From the NCBI GenBank assembly GCA_008508345.1, contig QNGE01002359.1, positions 53,609 through 117,608 on the forward strand: a DNA stretch of 64,000 nucleotides, written 5' to 3'. A program made the position numbers and the translations under genes. Numbering within the stretch: the first letter of the stretch is position 1; each line of letters begins with the position of its first letter. Below, piece by piece: positions 38,601-50,849 of the stretch. A model generated the notes under the pieces. It did not search any database. It had not been told where the DNA came from and worked only from the letters and a program-made list of their open reading frames with translations. Source of the stretch: Paragonimus westermani. Taxonomy: Eukaryota > Platyhelminthes > Trematoda > Plagiorchiida > Troglotrematidae.

Positions 38601-40189
38601 CAGGAGTGATTACCAAGCTTGCCACTGCAATTAAACTCTAGAACGAATAGACTAAGCTACCGTATGCAACAATGGGGGAAAACTGCGATCTGTATAAACA
38701 AGTCTGACGAACGATTGAAATCAGCATATGATTTTAAGTTACATAGTCCGATCATCGATTTGACTTACAGCGCTGGAAAACTAATGGAGAGTAACGGTAA
38801 GTATCGGTTCCATTGAGACTAACAGGCTAGTTTTCAAGGATCATGGATTAATAATCGACAAAAGGCGGAAGGACAAACTGTTAACTGACAATTTCGCCAA
38901 GGGAGTTTAAACGAAAGAGCATACACATTACAAATCAAGTGTGAGCGTTTCAACTATCAACTAATAAATCTTACTATGCATGATGAGGGTTATTCCGTTA
39001 GCGTATGGATGACCATTCGGTCTTTTTGAAGAATCAAATTCTTCTATTGATTCACATTGACAAATAGTTAAGACATAAGGATTTTACGTTACATTTCCTA
39101 TTGGTACTGTTCGCACAGAATGACCGCGGTTCTGCAGCAACAGATTCAATTTGTCTTACAACGACAATACCGTTTAATTTAGATCGAACTCATGTTACTC
39201 AAATTCTGTTCATTTGTGTAAGATTATCGGGATATTTTCAGTGCGGCGACTCGTAAGACTTATTTAGTAGCTTGATCTGAAGAATGAAAGGTTGGTTGTA
39301 CAGTTCAATGGGCATTACCTAATGCTTTGACTTGGGAATAGTTAGATATCTTTCAACATAAGCTTCCTGCAGTATGATGTTGAGTGATAGTTCGTGATCT
39401 TAGTGTAGTGGAAACGTGATCTCACGCTTTTTTGACACAGTTAATGGTTATAAAGCACGACGGATCCCACTATCTTCGCAACCTCTTGTTAGGTCAACAG
39501 TTTGTTTGAAGTAAACCATAGTCATTTCCTCCTGGTTTCTGGGTGTCAGTTGACAAACTACGGTTCTTGCTGTCTTACAATTTCCAGTCAGTGACCGGAT
39601 GAACTGTTTGAACACAGACCCAGTATCTTGCCCTTTAACGATGTAGTCTCACGAACTGACTTGCATGATGAACCGTCTAGTGACAGCTTCACGCTGAATA
39701 TTTGCGTAACTCATGTTTGATATCGACATGAAAAACTACAGAGAGAAGGTAAATTGTAGAAGCTTGACCTTATTATGTTGCCCGCCTTTTGCGCAATGCC
39801 ATCAACGCTTATCAAGATTTCCAATTTACTCAAGCCAACAGGCTTATTTTCTGTCAAACTCAACGTGTGGACTATCGATTTCGAATCCAACTTTGTCGTT
39901 TGTTTCGCAAGTTTTGATATTTCTGTAGGCTAGCATGGTCGCACGGACTATTGTAGTTGAATACAATCCAAAAATGGTTCGTACTTAATATACCAATGAC
40001 AATATGAAAGATTCCCAAACCTCGCAAAACTTATACAAGACCAAATACATCTGCATTTACATCCACATCCACACATTTAGGTCCAAATTTACTGACTGCA
40101 AGCCCTAAACTACTAACATTACCTACGGTTACTGGTATACATTACATTTACGTTGACTGCTCAGTTAGCCTTCTTCGGAAAAAAACCCT

Positions 40190-40330
40190 GGACTCAAACT
40201 TTGGTTTTGCCACAGCTCTTTACTTGCACACATCTTTACCATGGCCATGAGTCGAACTCCAGGTGAGAATCTTGTCGACCACTGCTCTACTGACCTCACT
40301 TCAGGCACGATCGGAATATCATAAAAACGT
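40190..40330 (-). repeat. Family B repeat, head
   Basis: The minus strand has GTCAGTAGAGCAGTGGTCGA, then GGAGTTCGACTC (B-box) and CATGGTAAAGATGTGTG. It continues into a decayed body (AAAGAGCTGTGG). It is one of the better preserved B-boxes of the family. Confidence 0.5.
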
Positions 40331-40679
40331 CCAGCCACATTCTTTTGTGAATGGTCCTAAGATCGTCTAATAGTCTGAACAGTAGACACAGCTAGGGTCC
40401 CGTTAAATCAGAAAGGCGACCTCATGAATAGAACTTCAAATTTAGATCACAGCAGTCAATAAACTTATTACGATCAGTTTCAAGTGATATGCAATTCGTA
40501 CCAACTAGATCCTGTACAATTTATCAGGCTGTAAACTACCAACAGCAGGTCGATAACGATCCGGATTAAAGACGTCCACTGTAACCAAAAGAAATTTTTT
40601 CTGTTCCTTTTCTTTCCACATAAAGTGAACAGCCCTCACAAGCGAACACAGCTGTTGTATTTACACAGACTTTTCAGTC

Positions 40680-40765
40680 AGTCCTATTCTTTACTAAGCA
40701 CTATGCTGGTGTTTAGCTCTCGTTAGAGCTCGTCAGTATTGCCTATCATTGGTTCATCAACATTA
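40680..40765 (-). repeat. Family B body fragment
   Basis: The plus strand reads TTTAGCTCTCGTTAGAGCTC followed by GTCAGTATTGCCTATC, the reverse complement of the family core. Confidence 0.4.
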
Positions 40766-42356
40766 CCTCTTTGGCCAGTCGTTGTTCAACCAAATTTACT
40801 GATTTTATGTGTGTATTCCAATCCTACTAATGTTCACTGGTGAAAGCGCTATGACGGCTGGTTAGAACACAGAAAGTTTTCTTATTTTTCTCTTCCCAAA
40901 CCTCAAGTTAATGAACCCGTCATTTTGGTAATTATACTGATTCATTTTCAAGTTCGTTTGTCCTCCATTTGGGTCACTTAACCCGTGCTTGAGAATATTT
41001 TTTGATTCATTACTTGGATGTTTTTGTTATTGATGGATTAATCCCCAGGTAAACTGTTCGATTTACACACCACTCGTCCCCGGTCTAGGGCTTGCAGATG
41101 GACCAATTTGATTTACCCAATGTTTCACCAGCGATAATACGTTGTATGACCATTAGACGTTTGCAAACTATTCAAAGTATTCGGAGCGTAAGCCATCCTC
41201 ATCAACAAGAACAACGGCAACAATGGGTCATTTTGGTTAACTATCTCACAGGAGAAGTAAAAGACTGAGTTGGAATTGTGTTTACCGGCTGCGAACTAAC
41301 TAGTTGCTGAGCTCTAAGCCATATGTCAAAACTTCAGGGAATGTGCATGAGACGTTTCTTCTTATCGATATTTTCAATACAGTGCTGCATAGCACTTTCT
41401 ATCAAACCAGCCTGTCTGGTGATTGTTTAAACTCACTGACTAAAAGTAGTTGCAGCCACGTTTGAACGAACAACCGTTGCGTACTAAATATTTCTGAAAG
41501 CTTTCAAACATAGCACTCTTACACTGGTCTCTCAATGCAGAGGTGGGCAAAATTCGTTACCTACCATTCGTAACTCACTACCACATTAATGATGCTTCTA
41601 AGTCTTATAGGATTGCGGAGGACGAAATTGCCCCCACTACATCACCTCATGCGTTACGTAGCAGAGAACAGAAAGATCACAGATACACAAGTGTGCCGAG
41701 TGTAACTCTTTCGTGTCAGACCACCACTAATGAACACGTATAATATAGTTTCGTCACAGCCAAGAATTGAGTTCCAGCAAGGTCCGTATGGGGAAACCTG
41801 GTTGACTGTTGCGCTGTGAATCCTACTTTAAGCGCAATCAAATGACCTTATCCAAACTCACAGTTATGAACTGCACATAGAAGTGAATGATGTTCAGTTT
41901 TTGTAAACCGCTATAAACTGTGCACTCTGTGCACGTTGAAACTTTCTTACAAACCTGTTTGTCGTTGGTCTCACAACACGTTCATCTCTATCGGAAAAAG
42001 TCTCACGTTTTCGACCACAACCATTTCTGAAACAATCCAAAGCATGCGAAGGTTCGTGAGTGCCTGCAAGCACGTTGATCACTATTCAGTTTTTAGTGAT
42101 GCGTGTGTGATTTGTCGTTTGGAAGTTACTTGACAGGAAAGCAGAACATCTGTGATGCTCTATTTGTAAACTGGAGGGGGAGTTCTCAACCGAAAATCTA
42201 CTACGCGGAGAAAGTAAAACTGCCTCCAAATGAATTATCGTGAGAAAAATGAGCTTTAGTGGGTTGAGAATGAGGATGGAATTGTGTCTTATCTTGAAAA
42301 ATTTTCCTATTTGGAAACAAATCAAAATTACCCAGTACATCTGAAAAAGATAGGAA

Positions 42357-42373
42357 ACAACAACAACAACACA
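42357..42373. repeat. (AAC)n microsatellite
   Basis: About five AAC units on the plus strand (GTT on the minus strand). Confidence 0.85.
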
Positions 42374-45129
42374 ACTTCGAAAAAGAGTGTTTTTCAGCCA
42401 GCGCTTCCATGAGACAAAACAAACGTTAACTGGAAGTTATATTTCCAAGCTATGGGTCTTAACAAACTGGAAAAAGTTTGATCTTGCTAGATAAAGGATG
42501 TATTATATAACGTTTGGTTGTTCCGCGTGGTCACTGATTCCGGTGATACGGGGTGAGAGTAAACTTTCTAACTGCATAAAGCTCTAGATTTTAAAACCGG
42601 TTTGTTTTAGCAACATAACTTATCGTGTTCTACGTTAATATGACAAAATGCTTCGCTTCAGAAGAGGGATATCAAAGTGACGCCATTCAGCCTCAGGTCT
42701 CTTAACAAATTGAACATCGAATTCGCTAGTGACAAACTGTCCCGAATCACGGAAGAATTCTACCAGTGCTGGACACTGTCCCTGGTTTTATGTAGCAAAT
42801 TTACGATCACTCGGAGTCAACATTCAACATTCTAACAAATAATATTTCCAAAGTTCACAGTCCTTCATTTTGCCGAACGTTGCCAACTTACAAAACCTCA
42901 CCGACCTCTTTCTCATTTTCAGTCAGAATGAAAATTGAAGGCAAATACAAGAAAAATTTAAAACCAAGGCGGGGATCAATATCCCATGCTTGGGGGACGA
43001 TCGCAGTCATTTAAAATCTAAAGTGATACAGTTATCTCATCACTTCTAGAGCGCTTTTATTAAAAATATTTGCAACTGGCACAGAAAGCAGACAAACACT
43101 CGAAGAGTTTGCACGCTAAAAGCCGAAGAGAATCTGTTGTTACGGATAAACAGTATTTTGCAGAGAAAGGCAAGGACACTTTTGCTCATAACACAGTGTG
43201 TATTGGACAATCAACTTAAACACGTTGTGTTGGTGGGAATTTTGAATTTCTGTAAGTTGCACACTGTCACTCTGAACAAATGAGAAAATGGCACTCCATA
43301 TGCAGTCTGCTGTTATTGTGGCCTTACATGTTTGTGGATTATCACCAGTTGGCAAGATATAAACAGAATTGTGATCAAGTTCTGTAATGCTTAGATCGCC
43401 TTTTTACACACTGTTCAGACGGTTGGCTGATGCACTGTAACCAATGCATTCACTTGTCATGAGTTGACCTATTAAGAAAAAAATATTTCTAATGAGGCAA
43501 CTTCACTGTTTGCAAGATGTTAGTAAGCGAGGCCTTGCGTAAGTGAGACCTTGTGTCATCTTGAAACATACAAATTGACGCCCCAATCCATATTTTTGAA
43601 ATTGTTCCCACAACCGTTTACCAAAAGTATTAACTTGCATGTTTGAATGAAGGAAATAACCAATTGAAAAACGTGACGTCGGATCACCCTCTGGATCCGT
43701 CTCATTAGTGTCACACGAGGTATTGTCTTCTTCCGTCATCATAGTATGTGCGCAAGATAAACACAGTCAAAATATTTCAGATGGATCAAACGTCTCCCAT
43801 CCAAGTATCTGATTGCTGTCTGTCTTTGAAAAGAAAGGCACACTGACGTTTCCGGATATCAGTGTATTAGGCGATGAAAGACAACAACGTATTGATCGGT
43901 CCACACTAAGCCCCTTTAGGACGGCTGCCAGTTTTTTATTCATTCAGTTTAAACGCCATTTTGTTCAATGTTCAATTCACAAAGCGATAACTGTGTATGC
44001 TTGCAGTGTAAATAAAGCTTGTCCGTTAACCCTACTGAGATCTATTTATCGTCCTGCTAAATCCAAACTTACCAATGCGAAAAATATCAGTACGGAAAAC
44101 GTCCGTGCACATTACTGTGGCTTCCAACACAGGTCATCCAAGGGGCGTATGACGTAACTAAATTGTGTTCACCCATTTATATTAAGCCAATAGGACTCTC
44201 TCAGATTTAGGCACAGATACCGGAACTGTTCACATGACTAGCTTACTTCCAACTACCGTGATGTTTATACAGAACCGACCGATCTGCACGCTTTCGTTTT
44301 GAGTGAACATGTCATACAGGACGGCGCCAGCCGGCTTCACTGACCCGTCTGCCGTTGCCGCAGTCTGGACATATGTACATCAACCAGACACTCCGTGCGC
44401 TGATGTGTCACCACAAGCCAGTCCCTTTGAAGTCAGTCGTGACACTGCTTTTCACTTGTAATAAGCCAGTCATGCACATACAAAAGTTATTGATGCTGGA
44501 TCTCCGTCTGCCTTGGTTCTGACCAGTAACAAACTAGAACATGAATGGCCTTAATGTGTTAGTTCCATTGGTGTATGTATTCTAGTGGTCATCCCTTTCA
44601 TGTGTCGCACATGACGGGACCATAAAAATGACAATGCGTTCTTCTAAAATTGGCCACCTTGTGTTGCTACTTTAGTTCGGAAATGGAAACCAATTTATGT
44701 CCTAGTTAACCTATTCTATTCTAACTGCATTCCCAGAAAACATTTGATACAAACCAAATGGTATCAAATCAGCTCAGATCACATGCTGTTTAGTTTACTC
44801 TGAACCAAAAAGTCTCAGTTGCACAGGCGGGTTTTCAGTAGTACTGGAAATCGTACCGCTGTATACGCAACTCATCGTGATACCAAATGATTACTGTCTC
44901 TTGATAAGTGGATTGAGAACAGCACAACGTCATTAGCTATTTTTAATGCTGTACTTTTCAACCACCTCTGGTGGCTTTCTTCAAGAGTGTCACAATCGAA
45001 TTCACATTGACAAATTAACAGAGATCACGTATGATTTGCCGTGGTTAGGTCAAACTGCGCTGTATCTGAGCCGAATGGTCTGATCCTTTGCCAGTTAAGT
45101 GAGAGTGATACTGATGTAGATGAGATGCG

Positions 45130-46390
45130 TTCCTATCTGGTGCTGTTTATCCATCCACGCCACACTGCAGACAGGGGTTTGCTATCATTGCGATTCACAC
45201 AAGCGTGCTGTGTGTACACGGTGAGAGTTTGAGAACAGCACCGCTCCGCATTGGAAGACAGACCTTTGCGAATCACTCGAGTGTGAGCAAAACCTACGTT
45301 GTGATTCTCTGACAGTGCATGTAGTGCGATGGTCGAATTCTTCTCCAACTTCTGAAGTTGATAGGCCTGTTTCGGAAACCTCTTGTGCCTCTTGTGTTCG
45401 GCAACACGTACTTTCAGTTGTCTGCTTGTCTCTTCAATGTAGCTAACATTGCAATCACTGCATTTGATTTTAAAAATGCAGTCTGCCTGGACGCCCATAG
45501 AAAATGGATCCTCAAGATGTTCAACCGAAATACAGTTCGAATAACGTACACAGAGAGAATGGAGTGAGTTTTTTCAGATATCCGTTCACGATACGGTATT
45601 TGCACAGTAGACTTGAAAGTTTCGGTCTCTTTGTTCTTCTCCGTAGTGGACATGCTCTTAATTGTGTTCTCAGCAAATCCGTTCGGATAGTGATTAGCGG
45701 CTAACATTTCTTTGATGTGAGAAATCTGTTGTTTTGGAAAGTTCAGTGATGTAGATCTTATTAGCTCTAGTGAAGACTGATACGACAACTGTTCTGTTCA
45801 CAATGGTTAGGTGCGACGAAATGCAGTTGAGAAACCGACCAGAATGGGTTGGTTTGCGGTACACAGAAGCCTGAAATCTTCGCTGCTCATCAACTTCGAC
45901 TAGTCAGTCTGGAAAATTAGTTGCTTGCTCATTGGTTTCATTTTACAACATGAATGCAATGCCGCTGAATGTTAAGTTAAGAAGCTGTAACAATTGGTCG
46001 CAGGCGGTCCTTTTCATGATTACGAATGTCATTTATGTATACCGCCACCAAGTTCGTGATGGATGGGTAAACTCACTCATTGCTTGTGTTTCCAAATGTC
46101 TGAGGAAACGATTGGCTACTGCAGGTGCAACAGGGGAACCCGTAGCTACACCATCGGTTTGTCTGCACATTGTTTGTTGAATGTGAACAAGGTTGAGTGC
46201 AAAGTCCAAGACCAGACACAATTTTGGAAGGTGACAAAATAGTACACGCACTAAGAATGTCATCACTTTTTAATAACTCCTAAGCAAAATTAATGTTATG
46301 TTTTACCGGTGCGCTATTGTAGGGAGTGGTCACGTTGAAACTAACAGAAGTTTCATTGTGTAATGCCCAACTTGATTAAACACAAATTAG
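45130..46390 (-). mobile_element. Penelope-like element pseudogene with GIY-YIG endonuclease
   Basis: On the minus strand: SFNVTTPYNSAPV near 46330 (palm motif A, FDVTSLFT.IP), then QTDGVATGSPVAPAVANRFL near 46150 (motif B), and VYINDIR near 46040. This last is motif C, normally YxDD, with the first catalytic Asp replaced by Asn. SVYRKPTHSGRFLN follows near 45850. The frame 45480-45788 gives the linker HIKEMLAANHYPNGF and VQIPYRERISEKT. After a frameshift, 45133-45498 gives the GIY-YIG part: CIFKIKCSDCNVSYIEETSR, where the usual Gly of IGETSR is Glu, then LHALSENHNVGF. The domain order (RT, linker, GIY-YIG) is the full PLE layout. It lies in the 22-kb intron in the same orientation as the Ig/FN3 gene. 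Confidence 0.85.
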
Positions 46391-47794
46391 TTTACTGCAA
46401 TACTCGTTCTAACAAAATGCGATGTTGTGTGAGAGCGCCATCCGGAGTGGGCACTGCGCTCGCACGCCGGTTTCCTTGAGTTGCTGACACTCACTGGATG
46501 TAGCCTTCCGTGAGCCACCGGTTGACCCCGGATGCATAAATCCGTTTATTCCAAACCCATTAATTCCCCTTTTTCCTAGTTTAGTCATCTTGTACCAATT
46601 GACAACACTTTCGCGTTTGTGGAAATGTCCCTGTATGCGACAATACTCGTCTCCTCAAGTGCACCCGATTCACCGTCTTCGATTTTTTCCGGTTGACGCT
46701 TCATAGAGCCGATAGCCTCAGTTCCCCGATGCCATTAGTTCTATCGATTGCCGTGGAATTTATTGAATCCATGGACTGCCGACCGCCTGTAGAACCGGTA
46801 GGTTCCTGTCGGTTCTACCGACGTAAATTTCGCCGCAGTTACACACAAACTAATAAATGCAGTGTGAGATGGCACCAATGGATTAGTCTCCCTTTACTGA
46901 AGGCAACGGTAGCTTCCGAGTTCAGTCAATGACCACAATTTCAGCCGCTTTGTATGCTAGCTTAATGGATGCGACGAGAACTTTTGTGGTTCGAAGTTAA
47001 GAAGTGTCACCTTTGAATGGTAGTTTAATGTAGACTTTCTTCTTCCCAACCATGGAAACCTTATCCCCTACTATACGTTGCTGGCTGTGTCTATTGATAA
47101 ATCTTAGCGGATAACCATTATCCTGCGACAGGTGCTTCAATTCAAGGATGAAGAAACACCTACAGAAATGAATCCAGGATGTGACTACACAGTCTACTTC
47201 TTTCGTCCCGGAATCACACAAACTTCCTGCCTCGTCTAGCGCCGGATTAATCCCGAATCAACATTCAGGATTATAATGCGCCATGCTAATCCGCGTTTCC
47301 TGCGTTTTGCCGAGGCGGCCGCGATTGGTTGTCTCAAGCCAGCATGGTGTGTACAAAAGCAACTATATGTAAGCCTTAGAATCACATGGACTTAATAATT
47401 CTGTCCCGTCGTTCTCCACCCCATTTGCTATTGTAGTTCTTCACCCCCCATCCCATTAGCGTCATATATATATGCTTCTGGTTATTTTTATTTGTTATTG
47501 AATAGGCAATACGAAATGCTAGCAACAACCAGTGCCCATCTTCTTGCTGCCATATTCAGATTTATGAAGGGAGCCAATTATTTCAGATAAAAATTAATTG
47601 AACTGTGTTCACAGTCATCTTGACTTTGAGCTAACACCAGAGCAGTCATTTAATAGGCCCAAATTCTTGACACCTATTCTCCTGGAATAAACTAGCACAA
47701 TAATCATAATGCACATGGTTCATCACCCAAAGCCGTTGAAACAACACTCTGCTCTAAAAGTAAGACTCATAAAAGTTAATTTGACTTGCTTTAC

Positions 47795-47979
47795 ACGCTC
47801 TCATTGAAGGACGATCTGGATGAGTGGCCAACTTCAGACGCAAATGTCCTGTGGCTGACCCCAAACGATTGGTTGCAGTACATGAATAGGTTCCAAACAC
47901 CTCGACATTCCAGTAACCCGCTGGAACAATAAGTTCGCTGACCGAGAGCTCACCGTCTTGATAGTCCAGTTTTGTGTAG
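47795..47979 (-). CDS. Ig-like (I-set) half-domain exon of an Ig/FN3 surface protein
   Basis: The frame encodes the C-terminal half of an I-set Ig domain. It has the E-strand ELSVSELIV and then the canonical F-G hairpin FGTYSCTATNRLGSATG, followed by the G-strand LRLKL. It ends in a Pro-containing linker (HPDRPSMRA) of the kind that opens an FN3 domain. The acceptor is a pyrimidine-rich tract ending ATCAG. The donor is either GC/GTGTAAAG or two bases later at GTAAAG, so the 3' end is uncertain by 2 bases. An in-frame TGA just upstream of the acceptor supports an exon border there. The first Cys and the Trp of this domain must come from an unfound upstream exon. In adhesion and axon-guidance families (NCAM, contactin, Dscam, Robo, receptor phosphatases), Ig domains precede FN3 domains, and that matches the order here. 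Which of these families it is cannot be told. Confidence 0.75.
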
Positions 47980-49448
47980 CTGATTGTTCGAAAGATTTTA
48001 GAGAAAGAAAGTCATCGTTTATTCTGAAAGTTCTCATTGACAAATCCGAAAAAGCTGGTGCGATCTACTGCATTGTCAATCGTTTCAGATGCAGGAAGAC
48101 TTTTCCGTGTTGCCTTCAACAGTTCAGATAGTAAAATGTGGAGAAGACAGTAGAATAAGGTATTTTCTATTATATATTCATATTTGCTGCCAGTTACCTC
48201 TAGGCAAACAAAGATACCGATTTGACTGTATCCATGAACCACATTAGAACATGATCACATGGGATGAATTTGGGCAGAGGAACGATTGATTGCCCAACTG
48301 TGATAAACGTAGAGATCAGCTGAACAAATTCTGGTAAAAATATAAGCAACAACTCTATCTGTATGTTAGTTTTGAAAGGGCAAGTAATTTCAAGTGGTCA
48401 TTATGATAATCTGATATTAGTTAATTCTCCAGAGTAGTTACTATCTGAAAGGTCTGACTGGATAGTGGGGGGGGCATAAAAAAGCTACCATTCTATTGAG
48501 AGTAGCGGATGGTGTAGATATTTAGAGATCTGTCATGAACGACGCATGGCAAGTGGACTCCCAGTGGGAAGGAACAGACACATGAGTCGGCCCTTCAAAC
48601 GCAACGAGTCGACTATAGGACAGATAAATGACTTTATTCAAAGAGGATCACATGCACATATTCGGTTGACATTTTAGGATCAGTAAAACATTCTGAATTT
48701 AATAAACTTTCGGTTGACTTTGAGCAATACCATGGCCAATAGACTGAATGTCTGACCAAAGTAATCCATTCATTTGATGTACATTTGATGTTAACGTAAT
48801 TAGCTACCTCGACGGAATTTCTTAGTTGTTCTGTCTTCGGGAGCATAAGTGTAGTTAAAAGTAATCTGATACATAACACGAGAGCCATAAAGAATTGGTA
48901 TGCATGGCATCGAGTTAGCAAACTACGACATTGAATGCATTTCATAACTTACGATAATAAGCTTTCGAACTCCGGTTCTCTTAGACTCAAGAAACTGTCT
49001 TCCCATTAGTGATATTTACCTGTGTGATAGGCTCCTTATAACTGTCGGCCGAATTATACGCGTTCACAAGAGTGAGTGTATGGAACTTCACACAAAGTAC
49101 AAATGTCAATGTGTAACACGATTAAAGGATTTCGGAGATATTGATATTACAAGCTTAGTCCAGAGTGCTTGTCACACGAATTATGCGTGTAGCTGGTTTG
49201 GGTTTACTTTGTGCAACATTTCTGCTGTCATATATTGTCGGACTAATATACGGTATGAGTATAAACAGCTTCGGTTCAGCTGTGTCGAAATTATTGACTT
49301 GTTTAGACGACGGAAAACCAACTTGTTTTGTTAAACTACTCAGCGGTAGGTGTACAGCGGTAGGTGTACAGCGGTAGAATGATTTCTTTTATCTCTGAAC
49401 TGTTCGGAGGGCACATTGTAATAAACAGGTTAGAAGTGTAGAAAAAAC

Positions 49449-49671
49449 CTGTATCTACTGGCACAGACAAATTCACTCCCGTCAGCCTGACGCATTATCG
49501 AAGAAGCAGGAAGCGGGTGTTCATTAAAGCTCTTCCGAACGGAGTAAAATGTAAAGGTGTATGCAACTGGCTCCAGATGGATTGCGTCAAGTACGAAGCA
49601 GGTCACTTCAGATACATAGTAAGACTTATACACTCGAAAAGGTGAGCTTTCAGCTTTTAACATACTCACAC
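49449..49671 (-). CDS. Possible Ig-domain exon, upstream part of the Ig/FN3 gene
   Basis: The open frame reads as an Ig-like domain. A B-strand VTC is followed 45 residues later by the F-strand EFVCAS, which is normal Ig Cys-Cys spacing. An aromatic stretch (AYTFTFY) sits where the core Trp usually lies, and ADGSEFVC resembles the usual D-G-x-Y-x-C turn. The likely acceptor is a T-rich tract ending GGAG and the donor is CAG/GTTTTT, giving phase 1 in and phase 2 out. It lies about 1.5 kb upstream of the clear Ig exon on the same strand. It would be extracellular. The core Trp is missing and the acceptor is only fair, so a chance frame is possible. An exon carrying the first half of the next Ig domain is expected between this block and 47979, and I did not find it. 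Confidence 0.35.
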
Positions 49672-50490
49672 CTCCAGCAAATGAAAGACAATTGAACAAG
49701 TGTGCTTGGATCATTAAACAGTAATAACAGCAACAACGATGATACCCTTTCAACCGGTCGAAAAGTTAGCAAACGGTTGCAATCGGTGTCAAATAGGAGT
49801 AAATTGTTGATCCAGTTTTTCAGTTAATTCAAGAACCTGAGGAATGTTTTTGTGCAGATGTTCAGCGAAATAAGGTGTACCAACAGAATAGTGAGACTAA
49901 GTGCGTTTAAATAAATGTTTATGCCGGGATCTAATGGTAGATGTCGAAATACGTTCCAAATAAACAGTACAAGTTATGTCGGATTGGAAGTTTCCTGAAA
50001 AGAGTTCACACGCTATGACAGAAACAATAAAATCAATTAGTTGTTCATGGGGTATGCCACTGGAAGGAACTAGATAATTTAGGCATCTGACCGAGAGCAC
50101 GAGGCTCGTCGGTAGCAAACCAGGGAACTCAACAGTTGAACATTATACGTAGTTTGGAGCACACCTCAACAGATCGACTAAACAAGTGACGTGGAATGGC
50201 ACGGAAGCTTAAATGCCACACGTAAAACGGAAGCCTGCGGATCTTGACGGAAACATAAATACCACGAATTGATGGTCATGGTGTTACTCAACGTAATCCT
50301 CAGATATTTAACAGAAAATGACTTAGTTAGGGGTTGGCTATTTACATTAATGAAGGAGCGTTGAGTAGAAATTTTCCCACTACTTCCCTTGCATCAGCAA
50401 AAACGAAATGTTAACATGTTCGGATACGTTGGGGACAAACTGCGGGACTCCCAAACAGCTTGGTAGTTCGATATCTCAGGAATAGCTAAC

Positions 50491-50528
50491 AAATTATTTA
50501 ATAATTCGAAGTACCACTTCTTCATCAG
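50491..50528 (-). other. Hammerhead-ribozyme-like motif, imperfect
   Basis: On the minus strand CTGATGA is followed by a perfect 5-bp hairpin (GAAGT, loop GGT, ACTTC) and then GAAT, where a hammerhead needs GAAA. Next comes an AT palindrome (ATTATT, AATAAT) in the position of a tiny stem III. Hammerheads with a tiny stem III are known from Penelope-like elements and other retroelements. The final core A is changed and I found no convincing stem I, so it may be dead or a chance match. Confidence 0.3.
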
Positions 50529-50621
50529 CACCCCAAAGTTCATCACTTTAGTCCGAGAAACTTCCGCGAATAACTCGATGACACAATAGAGTGGACTACA
50601 CGAAGGAAGTTATGGATTTAT

Positions 50622-50847
50622 CTTTATTCAGGCTCAGTCAACAGTAAGTCTTGCAGACAACAACGGTGGTGAGAACACGTGACTCAGTAAAAGTACATAC
50701 TGTATTTTCCCATTTACAGACAGTGCCATCATTTTGAAGTTCGTGGACGAATGAACCGTTGGTGATTGAAGCAGCAAACAATCAGGACGCACCTGGACCC
50801 TTAGTACGAGTGTTGGGCACAAAGGCGGCCTTGACGCGTATACAACA
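50622..50847 (-). repeat. Protein-like dispersed repeat, copy 2 (shared in-frame TGA)
   Basis: On the minus strand the frame gives CCIRVKAAFVPNTRTKGPGA with S, then TGA at the same codon as copy 1. It continues with SITNGSFVHELQNDGTVCKW, NTVCTFTESRVL and the same TYC followed by a stop. Just past the stop a GAATAAAG poly(A)-like signal occurs. About 95 bases further along the same strand is the hammerhead-like motif at 50491-50528. Confidence 0.6.
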
Positions 50848-50849
50848 GT

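Larger units (their letters stand above)
25934..47794. other. Very long intron of the Ig/FN3 gene (about 22 kb)
   Basis: It holds two Penelope-like pseudogenes, the BEL/Pao-like frame, an LTR-like repeat and family A and B repeats, annotated separately. The rest (27.2-29.9, 31.3-33.0, 33.5-35.2, 35.7-40.1, 40.8-45.1 and 46.4-47.8 kb) shows only short frames. Of these, 29167-29520 (+), 36315-36599 (-), 43503-43742 (-) and 43813-44157 (+) look somewhat protein-like but match no family I know. Unrecognised exons cannot be excluded. Confidence 0.5.

Noticed and set aside
45932..46180. Plus-strand open frame over the Penelope-like element
   Set aside because: It is antisense to the RT motif B region of the element.
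48634..48945. Minus-strand frame with an Ig-like VNIKC stretch
   Set aside because: The expected second Cys and the spacing of an Ig domain are not present.
49165..49377. Plus-strand frame with a hydrophobic segment, resembling a signal or membrane peptide
   Set aside because: It is short, has no conserved motif and no splice support. Hydrophobic runs are common by chance in AT-rich DNA.
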